NCBI GenBank assembly: GCA_036526135.1
Contig: DATCZA010000046.1
Coordinates: 124,001-188,000, forward strand
Source of the DNA: UBA2965 sp036526135
GTDB lineage: Bacteria; Pseudomonadota; Gammaproteobacteria; Pseudomonadales; Azotimanducaceae
Length of the DNA stretch: 64,000 nt
Reading direction: 5' to 3'
Shown in pieces: positions 25,958 through 34,767 of the stretch. The notes below the pieces were generated by a model. It was not told the origin of the DNA. It was given only the letters and a program-made list of their open reading frames with translations, and searched no databases. The first letter of the stretch is position 1, and every line of letters starts with the position of its first letter. The translations under genes and the position numbers were made by a program.

Positions 25958-28387
25958 TCAGGCGCCGTCGGCCCCCTCGGCGGCAATCTTCGCCTCCACC
26001 TGGGCGACCAGCTCGGTGGCCGCTACCACCGAATCGGGATTCAGGCTCAGCGAATCGATGCCCCGGCGCACGAGGAACTCGGCAATCTCGGGATAGTCTG
26101 AGGGCGCCTGCCCGCAGATGCCCGAGTGCTTGCCATTACGCTTGGCACCGGCAACCGCGAGTTCCAGCATCCTGAGCACACCGGGATCCCGCTCGTCGAA
26201 CTCGAAAGCCACCATCTCCGAGTCCCGGTCGACGCCAAGGGTAAGCTGAGTCAGGTCGTTGCTGCCGATGGAAAAGCCGTCGAAATACGCGGAGAACTCG
26301 TCGATCAGCAGGACGTTGTTTGGGATCTCGCACATCATGTAGACCTCCAGACCGTTTTCGCCCCGTGCCAGGCCGTGGGCGGCCATGGTGGCGAGCACCC
26401 GCGCTGCCTCCTCGACGCGCCGGCAGAACGGCACCATCACGCGGACGTTGTGAAGACCCATGGTCTCGCGGACCCGTTTCAGCGCAGCGCACTCCAGCGC
26501 AAACCCCGCCTCGTAGGCGGGATGGGCATACCGGGAAGCGCCACGGAAACCCAGCATCGGGTTTTCCTCGACGGGTTCGAAGGCCCGGCCACCCAGCAGA
26601 TCGGCGTACTCGTTGCTCTTGAAGTCGGACAGGCGCACCACGACCGGTTTCGGATAGAAAGCGGCGGCGATGGTTCCGACCCCCTCCGCCAGGCGAGCCA
26701 CGAAAAACTCGGCGGGGTCGGCGTAACCGCGGCACAGCTCTCTGAGCTCCCGCTCGATACCCGGATCTTGGATGCGTTCCGGGTGCAGCAGCGCCATGGG
26801 GTGCGCGCGGACGTACTCGGTGATGATGAACTCCAGCCGGGCAAGACCGACGCCGTCGTTCGGCAGCATGGCCATCTTGAAGGCGACGTCGGGATTTCCG
26901 ACGTTGAGCATCATCTGGGTTCTCGTCCTGGGCAGGGATTCCAGGTCCATGGTCTCGGTCTCGAAGGCGACCGTACCTGCCAGAACACGTCCCACCTCGC
27001 CTTCCGCGCAGGAAACGGTCACCACGTCGCCGGATGGGATCTGCTCGGTAGCCGTTCCCGACCCCACCACGGCGGGGATGCCCAGCTCCCGGGCAACGAT
27101 GGCCGCATGACACGTTCGCCCGCCACGATTGGTGACGATGGCCGAGGCTTTCTTGATCACCGCTCCCCAATCCGGCGCGGTGGTGTCCGCGACGAGCACG
27201 TCGCCCTCGACAAAGTCGCGTATCTCCCGTGGATCCCGGATCACGCGGGCGGTGCCGGTTGCCACCGCGCTGCCAACGGCCCGCCCGCGCGCCAGCTCCG
27301 GCGCAGAGCCCGACAACCGGTAATGCACAAGCCGGTTCGGGTTCGCGCGCGAAGCCACGGTTTCCGGTCTTGCCTGCACGATGTAGAGCTCGCCGTCCTC
27401 GGCGTCCCTGGCCCACTCGATGTCCATGGGCACGTCCGCACCCGCACGGCGCGAGTAATGCGCTTCGATGATCAGGGCCTGGTCGGCAAGGGCGAGCACG
27501 TCCTCGTCGGAGAGCGAGTACCGCGCGCGATCGGCCGGATCCGTCGGCACGTTGTAGGTCGATCCCCCACCCCGCCGGCTCCCCGACAACATGCGCATCT
27601 GCTTCTCGCCGAGCTTCCGGCGCAGGACGCAGCGGTGCCCCTGGCGCAGGGTGGGCTTGTGGACATAGAACTCGTCGGGATCGACGGTTCCCTGGACGAT
27701 GTTCTCGCCCAGGCCCCAGGAGGAATTGATGAGTATGACGTCGCGAAACCCCGACTCGGTATCCAGGGTGAAGATCACCCCGCTGCTGCCCCGATCGGCG
27801 CGGACCATCTTCATGATCCCTACGGACAGGGCCACCTCCAGATGATCGAAGCCGTGGTCTGCCCGGTACCGGATGGCGCGATCGGTGAAAACGCTGGCCA
27901 GACAGCGCCGACAGGCGTCGATAAGCGCTTCGCCCCCCGAGATGTTGAGGTAGGAATCATGCTGACCGGCGAAGCTGGCGTGGGGTAGATCCTCGGCGGT
28001 GGCGGAGCTTCTCACCGCCACCCGCAGGTCCGCCCCGTACTGAGCTCTCAGCTCGGCGAACGCGCCGAGAATCTGCTCCCGGCTCCCCACCGGCAGCCCG
28101 GCGTCGTAGACGAGCTCGCGGCAGCGCTGACCGCCGAGCTGCAGCGCTTCCACGTCGTTGACGTCCAGGGCGTCGAGCACCTCGCGCAGAGCGCCGTCGA
28201 TCCCGGCCTCGGCAAGCGCGTCCCGATACAGCCTCGTGGTCAGGGCAAACCCGTTGGGCACACGAAGCCCCTCGCTGGTGAGCTCCTGATACATCTCGCC
28301 GAGCGACGCGTTCTTGCCGCCCACCAGGGCAAGATCGGCCGAGGCGATTTCCGAGAACCATCGAACATAACCGGGCGCTGCCGCCAT
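25958..28387 (-). CDS. ppsA: Phosphoenolpyruvate synthase
   Basis: This is a full-length 809-residue gluconeogenic enzyme making PEP from pyruvate and ATP. The N-terminal ATP-grasp domain opens with VGGKNASLGEMY (22-33), the phosphohistidine domain has GGRTCHAAI (His427), and the C-terminal PEP/pyruvate barrel includes SIGSNDLTQL and GICGQAPSDYPE. Three-carbon growth or fatty-acid-derived carbon would need this step. It is divergent from alanine dehydrogenase, which feeds pyruvate. Confidence 0.97.
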   Translation of the reverse strand: MAAAPGYVRWFSEIASADLALVGGKNASLGEMYQELTSEGLRVPNGFALTTRLYRDALAEAGIDGALREVLDALDVNDVEALQLGGQRCRELVYDAGLPVGSREQILGAFAELRAQYGADLRVAVRSSATAEDLPHASFAGQHDSYLNISGGEALIDACRRCLASVFTDRAIRYRADHGFDHLEVALSVGIMKMVRADRGSSGVIFTLDTESGFRDVILINSSWGLGENIVQGTVDPDEFYVHKPTLRQGHRCVLRRKLGEKQMRMLSGSRRGGGSTYNVPTDPADRARYSLSDEDVLALADQALIIEAHYSRRAGADVPMDIEWARDAEDGELYIVQARPETVASRANPNRLVHYRLSGSAPELARGRAVGSAVATGTARVIRDPREIRDFVEGDVLVADTTAPDWGAVIKKASAIVTNRGGRTCHAAIVARELGIPAVVGSGTATEQIPSGDVVTVSCAEGEVGRVLAGTVAFETETMDLESLPRTRTQMMLNVGNPDVAFKMAMLPNDGVGLARLEFIITEYVRAHPMALLHPERIQDPGIERELRELCRGYADPAEFFVARLAEGVGTIAAAFYPKPVVVRLSDFKSNEYADLLGGRAFEPVEENPMLGFRGASRYAHPAYEAGFALECAALKRVRETMGLHNVRVMVPFCRRVEEAARVLATMAAHGLARGENGLEVYMMCEIPNNVLLIDEFSAYFDGFSIGSNDLTQLTLGVDRDSEMVAFEFDERDPGVLRMLELAVAGAKRNGKHSGICGQAPSDYPEIAEFLVRRGIDSLSLNPDSVVAATELVAQVEAKIAAEGADGA

Positions 28388-28509
28388 GAGCCCTCCCTCG
28401 CATTGCCGTTTCTGCTCCCTCAGGCCCCGACGTTATCTAGGGGTAATTCCGTAATCAATGGCCTTTCGCGGACGTGTACAAACGCACCACGCACAAAAAG
28501 GTGAAAGAC

Positions 28510-29631
28510 ATGCGAATCGGTGTGCCCAGAGAGATCAAGGCCGACGAGTACCGGGTGGGCATGACACCGGCGAGCGTCCGGGAAACCGTCGAGCACGGAC
28601 ACGAGGTATTCGTGCAGTCCCTGGCAGGCGAAGCCGTTGGCCTGCACGACGCCGACTATCAGGAGGCGGGCGCCAGGGTGGTCCAGGACGCCGAGGCGGT
28701 GTTCGAATCAGCCGAGCTCATCGTCAAGGTGAAGGAGCCCCAGCCGGAGGAAGCCGCGCTGCTGCGCCCGGACCACATCCTCTTCACCTACCTGCATCTG
28801 GCTCCCAACCCTTCGCTCACCCTGGCGCTGAGCGAATCCGGATGCACGGCGATTGCTTACGAGACGGTCACCGACACCCAGGGCGGCTTGCCCCTGCTGA
28901 CGCCCATGAGCGCCGTGGCCGGACGCATGGCCGTTCAGGCTGGCGCCCACTGTCTGGAAATCGAGCAGGGCGGCCGCGGTCTCCTGCTTGGCGGCGTGCC
29001 CGGCACGCCGCCGGCCAGGGTCACCGTGCTGGGCGCCGGCGTCGTCGGCAGCAACGCGGCGCGGGTGGCCCTGGGCATGGAGGCCGACGTGACCATTCTC
29101 GACACCTCGCTGCGCAAGCTCGCCGAGCTCGACCTGCATTTCGGACCCGCGCTCAACACCATCTTCTCGACAGCGGACGCCGTGCAGGAGTTCGTGCTGG
29201 ATGCGGACCTGGTGGTAGGGGCCGTGCTGGTGCCCGGCAGCGAGACGCCGAAGCTGATCTCGGAAGCCATGGTGACCGAGATGCGCAAGGGCTCGGTGCT
29301 GGTGGACGTCGCCGTCGACCAGGGCGGTTGCGCGGCCACCTCTCGGCCCACCACGCATTCGAACCCTACCTACACCGTCGACGACGTCGTTCACTACTGC
29401 GTCGCAAACATGCCCGGCGCGGTCGCCCGCTCGTCCACCTTCGCGCTCAACAACGCCACCCTGCCATTCGTGCTGGCCATCGCTGACAAAGGCGCGGTGA
29501 CCGCCATGCGCGATGACGCTCACCTGCGTCACGGGCTGAACGTTTGCGCAGGGAGGGTCACGTACGCGGCGGTCGCCAGCTCGGCGGGCCTTCCTTTCGC
29601 CGAGGCGGAGGACGTTCTGCGGAATCCTTAG
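28510..29631 (+). CDS. ald: Alanine dehydrogenase
   Basis: This 373-residue enzyme interconverts L-alanine and pyruvate plus ammonia with NAD+. Known active-site residues are conserved: Arg15 (EYRVGMTP), Lys75 (KVKEP) and His96 (YLHLAPN). The NAD fold is at VTVLGAGVVGSNAARVALGM. ATG 28510 has AAGGTGAAAGAC just upstream; the in-frame ATG 28474 would add 12 basic residues not seen in the family. The gene overlaps the convergent cytochrome c gene by 4 nt. Confidence 0.97.
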   Translation: MRIGVPREIKADEYRVGMTPASVRETVEHGHEVFVQSLAGEAVGLHDADYQEAGARVVQDAEAVFESAELIVKVKEPQPEEAALLRPDHILFTYLHLAPNPSLTLALSESGCTAIAYETVTDTQGGLPLLTPMSAVAGRMAVQAGAHCLEIEQGGRGLLLGGVPGTPPARVTVLGAGVVGSNAARVALGMEADVTILDTSLRKLAELDLHFGPALNTIFSTADAVQEFVLDADLVVGAVLVPGSETPKLISEAMVTEMRKGSVLVDVAVDQGGCAATSRPTTHSNPTYTVDDVVHYCVANMPGAVARSSTFALNNATLPFVLAIADKGAVTAMRDDAHLRHGLNVCAGRVTYAAVASSAGLPFAEAEDVLRNP

Positions 29632-29912
29632 CCGTCGCTGCCGGCTGCCAGGATCCGCCGCGCGAGGTCCTCGAGGGCGTGATCGTCGTCTGCTTCGAGG
29701 TTCAGGGGGGGATGGGGCGTGTCGCCGTCACGGATACGCCTGAGTCGGCTCGCGAGGTCGTCGGCTCCGAAGCCGTCAAGGGCAAGCGGGCCCTGATGAC
29801 AGCCACCGCAGGCTGCCACGACGTCGTCGTTCTCTCCCATCGCCGTGCCTGCCTCTAGGCAAAAGGAAACACTCAGCATGCCGGCGGACAATAACGCGCG
29901 TCTTCGATTCAA
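29628..29912 (-). CDS. Small monoheme c-type cytochrome
   Basis: This 94-residue protein begins with a basic, hydrophobic leader (MNRRRALLSAGMLSVSF, cleavage probably near AGTAMG) and carries one heme-attachment site, CGGCH, in the N-terminal half. It is a periplasmic electron carrier of class I-like, very small size; a distal Met ligand is not obvious in the mature part. It is the last gene of the leftward nqrABCDEF-CBS run, 36 nt after the CBS gene. Confidence 0.75.
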   Translation of the reverse strand: MNRRRALLSAGMLSVSFCLEAGTAMGENDDVVAACGGCHQGPLALDGFGADDLASRLRRIRDGDTPHPPLNLEADDDHALEDLARRILAAGSDG

Positions 29913-29948
29913 CCTCGACCCCTTCCCGGAAACTGCGGAGCTGCAATC

Positions 29949-30377
29949 CTACCGTGGGTGCTCACCGGCGTCAGCAAACCAGGCGCCGCCTTTAAGGGCG
30001 CGCAGAACGTCGCGCCGGCAGATGAGCCCCACCAGCCGGCCATCCTCCACCACCGGGCAGCGTCGAAAAGGCGACTCCACAAAAAGCTCGGCGAGGTCCA
30101 TCAGGCTGTCGTCGGGCGTGACCGTGTGGACCGAAGGGGACATGTAGTCCGCCACCCGGCCGCCCGCCTCGTCGAAATACCCGGCCTGAACCGCTATGCG
30201 GATGCAATCCCGCTCCGTCAGTATCCCGCAGAGGCGGTCCTGCGCGTCCACCACCGGCAGTCCCGAAATGTCGTGCTCGACCAGCAGATGAATGGCCCGC
30301 ATGATGTCGGTCTCGGGCGAGACGGTCAGAAGCTCCCGCGACATGTAGTCCCTTACCCGTTGAGGTTCGATGCTCAT
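29949..30377 (-). CDS. Protein with two CBS domains
   Basis: This 142-residue cytoplasmic protein is made only of a CBS pair (RDYMSRELLTVSP... GLPVVDAQDRLCGILTERD and VADYMSPSVHTVTP... CPVVEDGRLVGLICRRDVL). Such pairs bind adenosyl nucleotides and sense energy state. ATG 30377 is best placed, 7 nt after AGGAGG; the ATG at 30383 would be only 1 nt from it. It lies 21 nt downstream of nqrF on the same strand, so it is probably co-expressed with the Na+-NQR; a regulatory link is inference. Confidence 0.9.
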   Translation of the reverse strand: MSIEPQRVRDYMSRELLTVSPETDIMRAIHLLVEHDISGLPVVDAQDRLCGILTERDCIRIAVQAGYFDEAGGRVADYMSPSVHTVTPDDSLMDLAELFVESPFRRCPVVEDGRLVGLICRRDVLRALKGGAWFADAGEHPR

Positions 30378-30398
30378 GATCATGCCTCCTTTGTCCGA

Positions 30399-31622
30399 TC
30401 AGGATCCGAAGTCGTCGAAGAACACGCTGTCGCGGTCCACACCGAGGTCTTCGAGAATGGCCAGGACCGCGCTGCTCATCAGCGGCGGCCCGCAGAGGTA
30501 GTACTCGGCTTCCTCGGGAGACGGATGCCCCTCCAGGTATTCCCTGTACACGACGGCGTGCACGAGGCCGGTCAGTCCCTGCCAGGCGGAGTCCGGCGCT
30601 GGATCCGACAGCGCCACGCGGTAGGCAAAATTCTCGTGCTGGCGGGCGAGCTCGGTCAGCTCCGAGTGGTAGCAGAGCTCCCGCTCGTTGCGGGCGCCGT
30701 ACCAGAAACTGATCTTTCGCCCCGACCGCTTGTTGAGCAGCTGGTCGAGCACGATGGCGCGCAGCGGCGCGATGCCCGCGCCGCCGCCGATGAGAACCAT
30801 TTCCCGGTCGGTATCCCGCGCGCGAAACTCGCCGAACGGGCCCGCCAACCAGACTTCGTCACCGGGCTTCAGGCCAAACGCGTAGGACGAGACCCGCCCG
30901 GGCGGGGTCCCCACCGGGGCATCCGGGGGCGGCAGGGCGATGCGAACGACCAGCTTGATGGCGCCGGATTCGCCGGGGTGGCTTGCAAGAGAATACGCGC
31001 GGGTGGTCGTCTCCGGAATTTCCACGACGAGATCCCGAAGGCCGTGCCGTTGCCATTCGGCGTCGTACTCGGCGGCGATGTCGAAGCCGTCGAACCGCAC
31101 GATGCCGGCCGGGGCCTCGAGCTGCACGTAGGCGCCGGCGTTGAAATTCAACTCCAGGCCAGGCGGCAGCTCGAGGGTGAGCTCCTTCAAGTAGGTGGTC
31201 ACGTGACGGTTTGCCAGAACCTTCGAGCTCCAGCGGCGGATCTCCAGCAACTCGGGAGGCAGATGCACGGCGACGTCGTCGCCAAGGGTGACCATGCAGG
31301 CGAGGCGCACGCCGCGAGCGGCATCACGGCGCGCAATGTGGTTCTCTTCCGCCGGCGTGATGGCGCCACCGCCCCGCGTCACCTCGATGCGACATTGCCC
31401 GCAGCTGCCCCGGCCACCGCAGGCCGCCGGAAGATAGACATCGTGGTCGGCCAGCGCCCACAGGAGCTTCTCGCCGGCGTCGCCCCGCAGAGCCCGCTGA
31501 TCGTTGATCAGAATCTCCACGTCCTCGCCGGGCACCAGGCCGCGGCGGACGAGGAGCACCGCCAGCGAGAGCAGGAAGACGATGGTCGTCAGCGCGACGG
31601 CTGGCACGACGATCTCCAGCAC
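30399..31622 (-). CDS. nqrF: Na+-translocating NADH:quinone reductase subunit F
   Basis: This 407-residue NADH-oxidising subunit has an N-terminal membrane helix (about 4-26), a 2Fe-2S ferredoxin domain with Cys68, Cys74, Cys77 and Cys109, an FAD domain with RAYSLAS and an NADH domain ending in YLCGPPLM and FFDDFG. It takes electrons from NADH and passes them into the membrane subunits. The start is GTG 31622, 2 nt after the nqrE stop. Multicomponent-monooxygenase reductases share the domains but not the membrane anchor. Confidence 0.97.
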   Translation of the reverse strand: MLEIVVPAVALTTIVFLLSLAVLLVRRGLVPGEDVEILINDQRALRGDAGEKLLWALADHDVYLPAACGGRGSCGQCRIEVTRGGGAITPAEENHIARRDAARGVRLACMVTLGDDVAVHLPPELLEIRRWSSKVLANRHVTTYLKELTLELPPGLELNFNAGAYVQLEAPAGIVRFDGFDIAAEYDAEWQRHGLRDLVVEIPETTTRAYSLASHPGESGAIKLVVRIALPPPDAPVGTPPGRVSSYAFGLKPGDEVWLAGPFGEFRARDTDREMVLIGGGAGIAPLRAIVLDQLLNKRSGRKISFWYGARNERELCYHSELTELARQHENFAYRVALSDPAPDSAWQGLTGLVHAVVYREYLEGHPSPEEAEYYLCGPPLMSSAVLAILEDLGVDRDSVFFDDFGS

Positions 31623-31624
31623 GT

Positions 31625-32233
31625 CTAGAACTCCACTCCGGTGAAGCCGATGAAGCCGAAGGCGAGGAACCCGGTCACGATGAAGGCCAGGCCAAGGCCT
31701 TCGAGCCCCTTCGGCACATCGCTGTACTTCAAGCGCTCTCGGATGGCGGCAAAGAGAACGATGGCCATCGCCCAGCCGATGCCGACGCCGAGCCCGTAAG
31801 CGACGCTTTCGGCGAAGTCATAGCTGCGCTGCACCATGAGCAGGGAAGCGCCGAGTATGGCGCAGTTGACGGTGAGCAGCGGCAGGTAGATGCCCAGGTG
31901 CTGCTGCAGCTGCGGCGCGAACCGCGCGATGACGAGCTCCAGCATCTGGACAAGAGCGGCGATGACGCCGATGAAGGTGATCAGCTTGAGGAACGAAAGA
32001 TCCAGGGTTCCCAGCCCCATCCAGGCCAGCGCCCCGGGAGTGAGGACGTATTCGTAGAGGAGGTTGTTGACGGGCACGGTGATGAGCTGCACGACGACGA
32101 CGGCGACGCCGAGCCCGATGGCGGTCTCCACACGCTTGGAGACCGCGATGTACGTGCACATGCCGAGCAGGAACACCAAAGCCAGGTTCTCGACGAAGAT
32201 GGCGCGCACAACGATGTTCAGGAGATGCTCCAT
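31625..32233 (-). CDS. nqrE: Na+-translocating NADH:quinone reductase subunit E
   Basis: This 202-residue integral membrane subunit has six predicted helices. It keeps the two cysteines (Cys26 in FLLGMC and Cys124 in TVNCAIL) that in this family help hold the intramembrane iron centre shared with NqrD. The start overlaps the nqrD stop by one base (TGATG). The paralogue RnfA has the same fold; the surrounding nqr genes and NqrF decide the call. Confidence 0.97.
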   Translation of the reverse strand: MEHLLNIVVRAIFVENLALVFLLGMCTYIAVSKRVETAIGLGVAVVVVQLITVPVNNLLYEYVLTPGALAWMGLGTLDLSFLKLITFIGVIAALVQMLELVIARFAPQLQQHLGIYLPLLTVNCAILGASLLMVQRSYDFAESVAYGLGVGIGWAMAIVLFAAIRERLKYSDVPKGLEGLGLAFIVTGFLAFGFIGFTGVEF

Positions 32234-32883
32234 CAGCCCTCCCGGTAGCTCGGGCTCGCCGGCGGGTAAGCTCCGGCTTCGACCTGTTCCGCGCGCACGC
32301 TGCGAACGCCCCAGATGATGAGCCCGATCAGAAAAAAAGCGCTGGGCGCAAAGCGCATCATCTGGTTGGGGCGATACCAACCACCTTCCGCCTCGCTCAG
32401 GGGCAGTATCTGAACGTCGAGCAACGTCCCGTGCCCGAACAGCTCGCGAGCCGTGGCGACGGCCAGCAACACCAGCGCGTAGCCCAGACCATTCCCAAGG
32501 GCGTCGGCAAGACTGGGGGCCACCCGGTGGTGCATGGCAAACGCTTCGGCCCGTCCGAGAATGATGCAGTTGGTGACAATCAGGCCAACGAACACGGTCA
32601 GTATGTCAGCCGTCTCCGGAGCGAAGGCCTTGAGCACCTCGTCCACCACGATCACCGCCGAGGCGATGAGCGTCACTTCCAGGATCAGACGAATGCTGCG
32701 GGGAAAGACGTTTCTCAACAGGCTGACGGACACATTCGAGAAAACCAGCACCGCGACAACGGAAACGCTCATGATGAAAGCCGGCTTGAGGGTGCTGGAC
32801 ACCGCAAGGGCGGAGCAGAGACCGAGGATCTGCACGGTGATCGGGTTCTCGCTGACGAGCGGATGGGTGAGATGCCTCAACAT
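32233..32883 (-). CDS. nqrD: Na+-translocating NADH:quinone reductase subunit D
   Basis: This 216-residue membrane subunit is the inverted-topology partner of NqrE. Cysteines at the iron-site positions are present (Cys23 in ILGLCSALAV and Cys106 in VTNCIILGRAEAFA). Length is slightly longer than usual through its hydrophilic C-terminal tail. It lies 16 nt after nqrC and is coupled to nqrE. Confidence 0.97.
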   Translation of the reverse strand: MLRHLTHPLVSENPITVQILGLCSALAVSSTLKPAFIMSVSVVAVLVFSNVSVSLLRNVFPRSIRLILEVTLIASAVIVVDEVLKAFAPETADILTVFVGLIVTNCIILGRAEAFAMHHRVAPSLADALGNGLGYALVLLAVATARELFGHGTLLDVQILPLSEAEGGWYRPNQMMRFAPSAFFLIGLIIWGVRSVRAEQVEAGAYPPASPSYREG

Positions 32884-32899
32884 GAACGGTGTCCACGCT

Positions 32900-33619
32900 T
32901 CATATTCGTGCTCCAGGCGCCGCGATCCGGGAAAGCCAGGGCGAGTAGATGGCCAACCAGCCGGCGACCAGCTGGCCCACGGCTTCGCTCGTCACGGTCG
33001 CGCCAGTGATCGTATCCACCCTGCCCGGCTGCTGCCCATTGCCCCCGCGGGCGACGTGAATCGCGACCGCGCCATCGGGCCCGAATGCTCGTTTGCCACG
33101 CCACTTCGCCCGCCAGGCGGGATCCTGAATCCTGTCGCCCACGCCCGGCGTCTCACCATGACGATGGATGACCAGAGCAGCGACGGTCGTCAGATCCGCA
33201 TCCAGGGCCACGTAGCCGTATATGGTCGACCACATCCCTCGACCATGAACCGGAAGTACCAGCCGGGTCGCTGCGCCGTCTCTCCTCGAGACGTATACGG
33301 GAACGAGCCGCGCGTCGTCCGTCGTGCCGGCCCAGTGGTCATAGCCGTGAGCGTCGGTCGTATCCAAGAACTCGCCGCTGTCGAGATCGAGCACCCGGGC
33401 ATCCAGGTCGAGAAACGCTCGAACGACGGCGGCATCGTCCCCGCCCTGCAGCACGCCCTCGATACCGGCGGCCGCGACGATTGCGCGGTTGCGATCGATG
33501 AGGTCGTAGGCGATCTGAATCGGCCGAAGCAGGTAGACGGCGGTAGAAACCATGACCGAGCAGACCAGCGCTATGGCCACAGCGACAGCCAGCGTGCGGG
33601 AAATCGGTTCGTGCGCCAC
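32900..33619 (-). CDS. nqrC: Na+-translocating NADH:quinone reductase subunit C
   Basis: This 239-residue protein has one N-terminal membrane helix (about 8-31) and a periplasmic FMN-binding domain. The covalent flavin site is intact in the form TGATVT (Thr208), where FMN is attached by the ApbE transferase. No apbE gene follows within the window. The start is GTG 33619, 2 nt after the nqrB stop; long open frame upstream is a shadow over nqrB. Confidence 0.95.
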   Translation of the reverse strand: MAHEPISRTLAVAVAIALVCSVMVSTAVYLLRPIQIAYDLIDRNRAIVAAAGIEGVLQGGDDAAVVRAFLDLDARVLDLDSGEFLDTTDAHGYDHWAGTTDDARLVPVYVSRRDGAATRLVLPVHGRGMWSTIYGYVALDADLTTVAALVIHRHGETPGVGDRIQDPAWRAKWRGKRAFGPDGAVAIHVARGGNGQQPGRVDTITGATVTSEAVGQLVAGWLAIYSPWLSRIAAPGARI

Positions 33620-33621
33620 GA

Positions 33622-34767
33622 TCAGAGGCCCCGCGTCCGCAGCTGCGCCCGAATCCGCACCCGCGTGCGGTACCTCCGCACCACCAGGTAGTCCAGAAAC
33701 GGCACGCTGAGCCCCGCCAGCAGGAGCGCGTACAGAGAGCCTTCCGGGTGGGTCGGATCCAGCACGCGGATCACTACCGTGAGCACGCCGATCAGCAGAC
33801 CGTGCGCCCACCGGGCCGGCCGGGTCAGTGGCGCAGCGCTGGGATCGGTGGCCAGAAAGGCAACCCCGAAAGCCACGTAGCCGACCGCCAGATGAGCGTA
33901 CCAGGGCACATGCCAGGCGGGGTCTTCCCCCGCCGAGACGTTGACGACGGTGGCCGCGACGAGGAAGCCCACGACGGCGCCCGCGATCGTGCGCCAGGAG
34001 GCGGCGCCTACGCGCACCAGATAGAGCGCTCCGACGGCGCAGGCGAGCGCGGAGCCGGTCGCCAGGCCTCCCGGCTCGCGCCCCAGGAGGAATTCGACGA
34101 CGTCCTCGCCGCCCGCGGCCAGCGCGCGCCACCCGTCTGCGCTCCCCGCATCGCCAGCGGCGAGCGGGGTCTGTACCAGCTCGGGATAGCTGAAGTGCAG
34201 GAACAGAACGCCGAGCAGGGCCGGGCTGATCAGGTATTTCCCCGTCCCGCCAAAGATGTGACTACCGAGCACCACGCCAAAGCTCGCCGCCAGGACCGCG
34301 ATGGTCAGCGGGGTCGACGGCGGCATGAGCAGCACCATGAGCCACCCGCTGAACAGCCAGCCAGGGTCGACGCCGCCCTGCCGGGTTCTCGCAAAAACCA
34401 GGGCCCAGAAGGCACTGGTGGCCAGGACGGCCGCAAGTAGCGGGATGAAATACAGCACCCCGAGCGTCAGGCAGGCCAGCATGGCCGTTGGATCCGCATC
34501 GACGCGGAACGCGGCCAGCATGCCAAGCTGCCAGCTTTCGCCCTCGCTCCCGAACCCTGCTTCCAGTCCGCGCCGACCGGTGTTCCAGACACCGACGGCC
34601 CAGGCCGGCAGGGTAGCCACTACGAAGCAGGCGAGCAGTCCCGGAGTGTCCAGCGCCTGGCGCAGAAAGGGCGGCGATCCCGCCGCGCGGGCTTCAGGTG
34701 CGCGGTAGGGATCCGCGAGGTCGATCACGATTCCCCTGACCCGCTGAAGGATCGTCGAGTCAGCCAT
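33622..34767 (-). CDS. nqrB: Na+-translocating NADH:quinone reductase subunit B, lacking the covalent-FMN motif
   Basis: This 381-residue polytopic subunit should carry the Na+ path. The family block GSHIFGGTGKYLISPALL (168-185) and the following FSYPE are clear. After it, related proteins have DG-x-SGAT, whose Thr carries FMN as a phosphoester. Here the same place reads GSADGWRALAAGG (208-220), with no SGAT, and I see no in-frame equivalent nearby. The protein is also somewhat shorter than well-studied NqrB. It is coupled to nqrA by a TGATG overlap. Either this subunit lost one flavin or electrons take a modified route. Confidence 0.93.
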   Translation of the reverse strand: MADSTILQRVRGIVIDLADPYRAPEARAAGSPPFLRQALDTPGLLACFVVATLPAWAVGVWNTGRRGLEAGFGSEGESWQLGMLAAFRVDADPTAMLACLTLGVLYFIPLLAAVLATSAFWALVFARTRQGGVDPGWLFSGWLMVLLMPPSTPLTIAVLAASFGVVLGSHIFGGTGKYLISPALLGVLFLHFSYPELVQTPLAAGDAGSADGWRALAAGGEDVVEFLLGREPGGLATGSALACAVGALYLVRVGAASWRTIAGAVVGFLVAATVVNVSAGEDPAWHVPWYAHLAVGYVAFGVAFLATDPSAAPLTRPARWAHGLLIGVLTVVIRVLDPTHPEGSLYALLLAGLSVPFLDYLVVRRYRTRVRIRAQLRTRGL

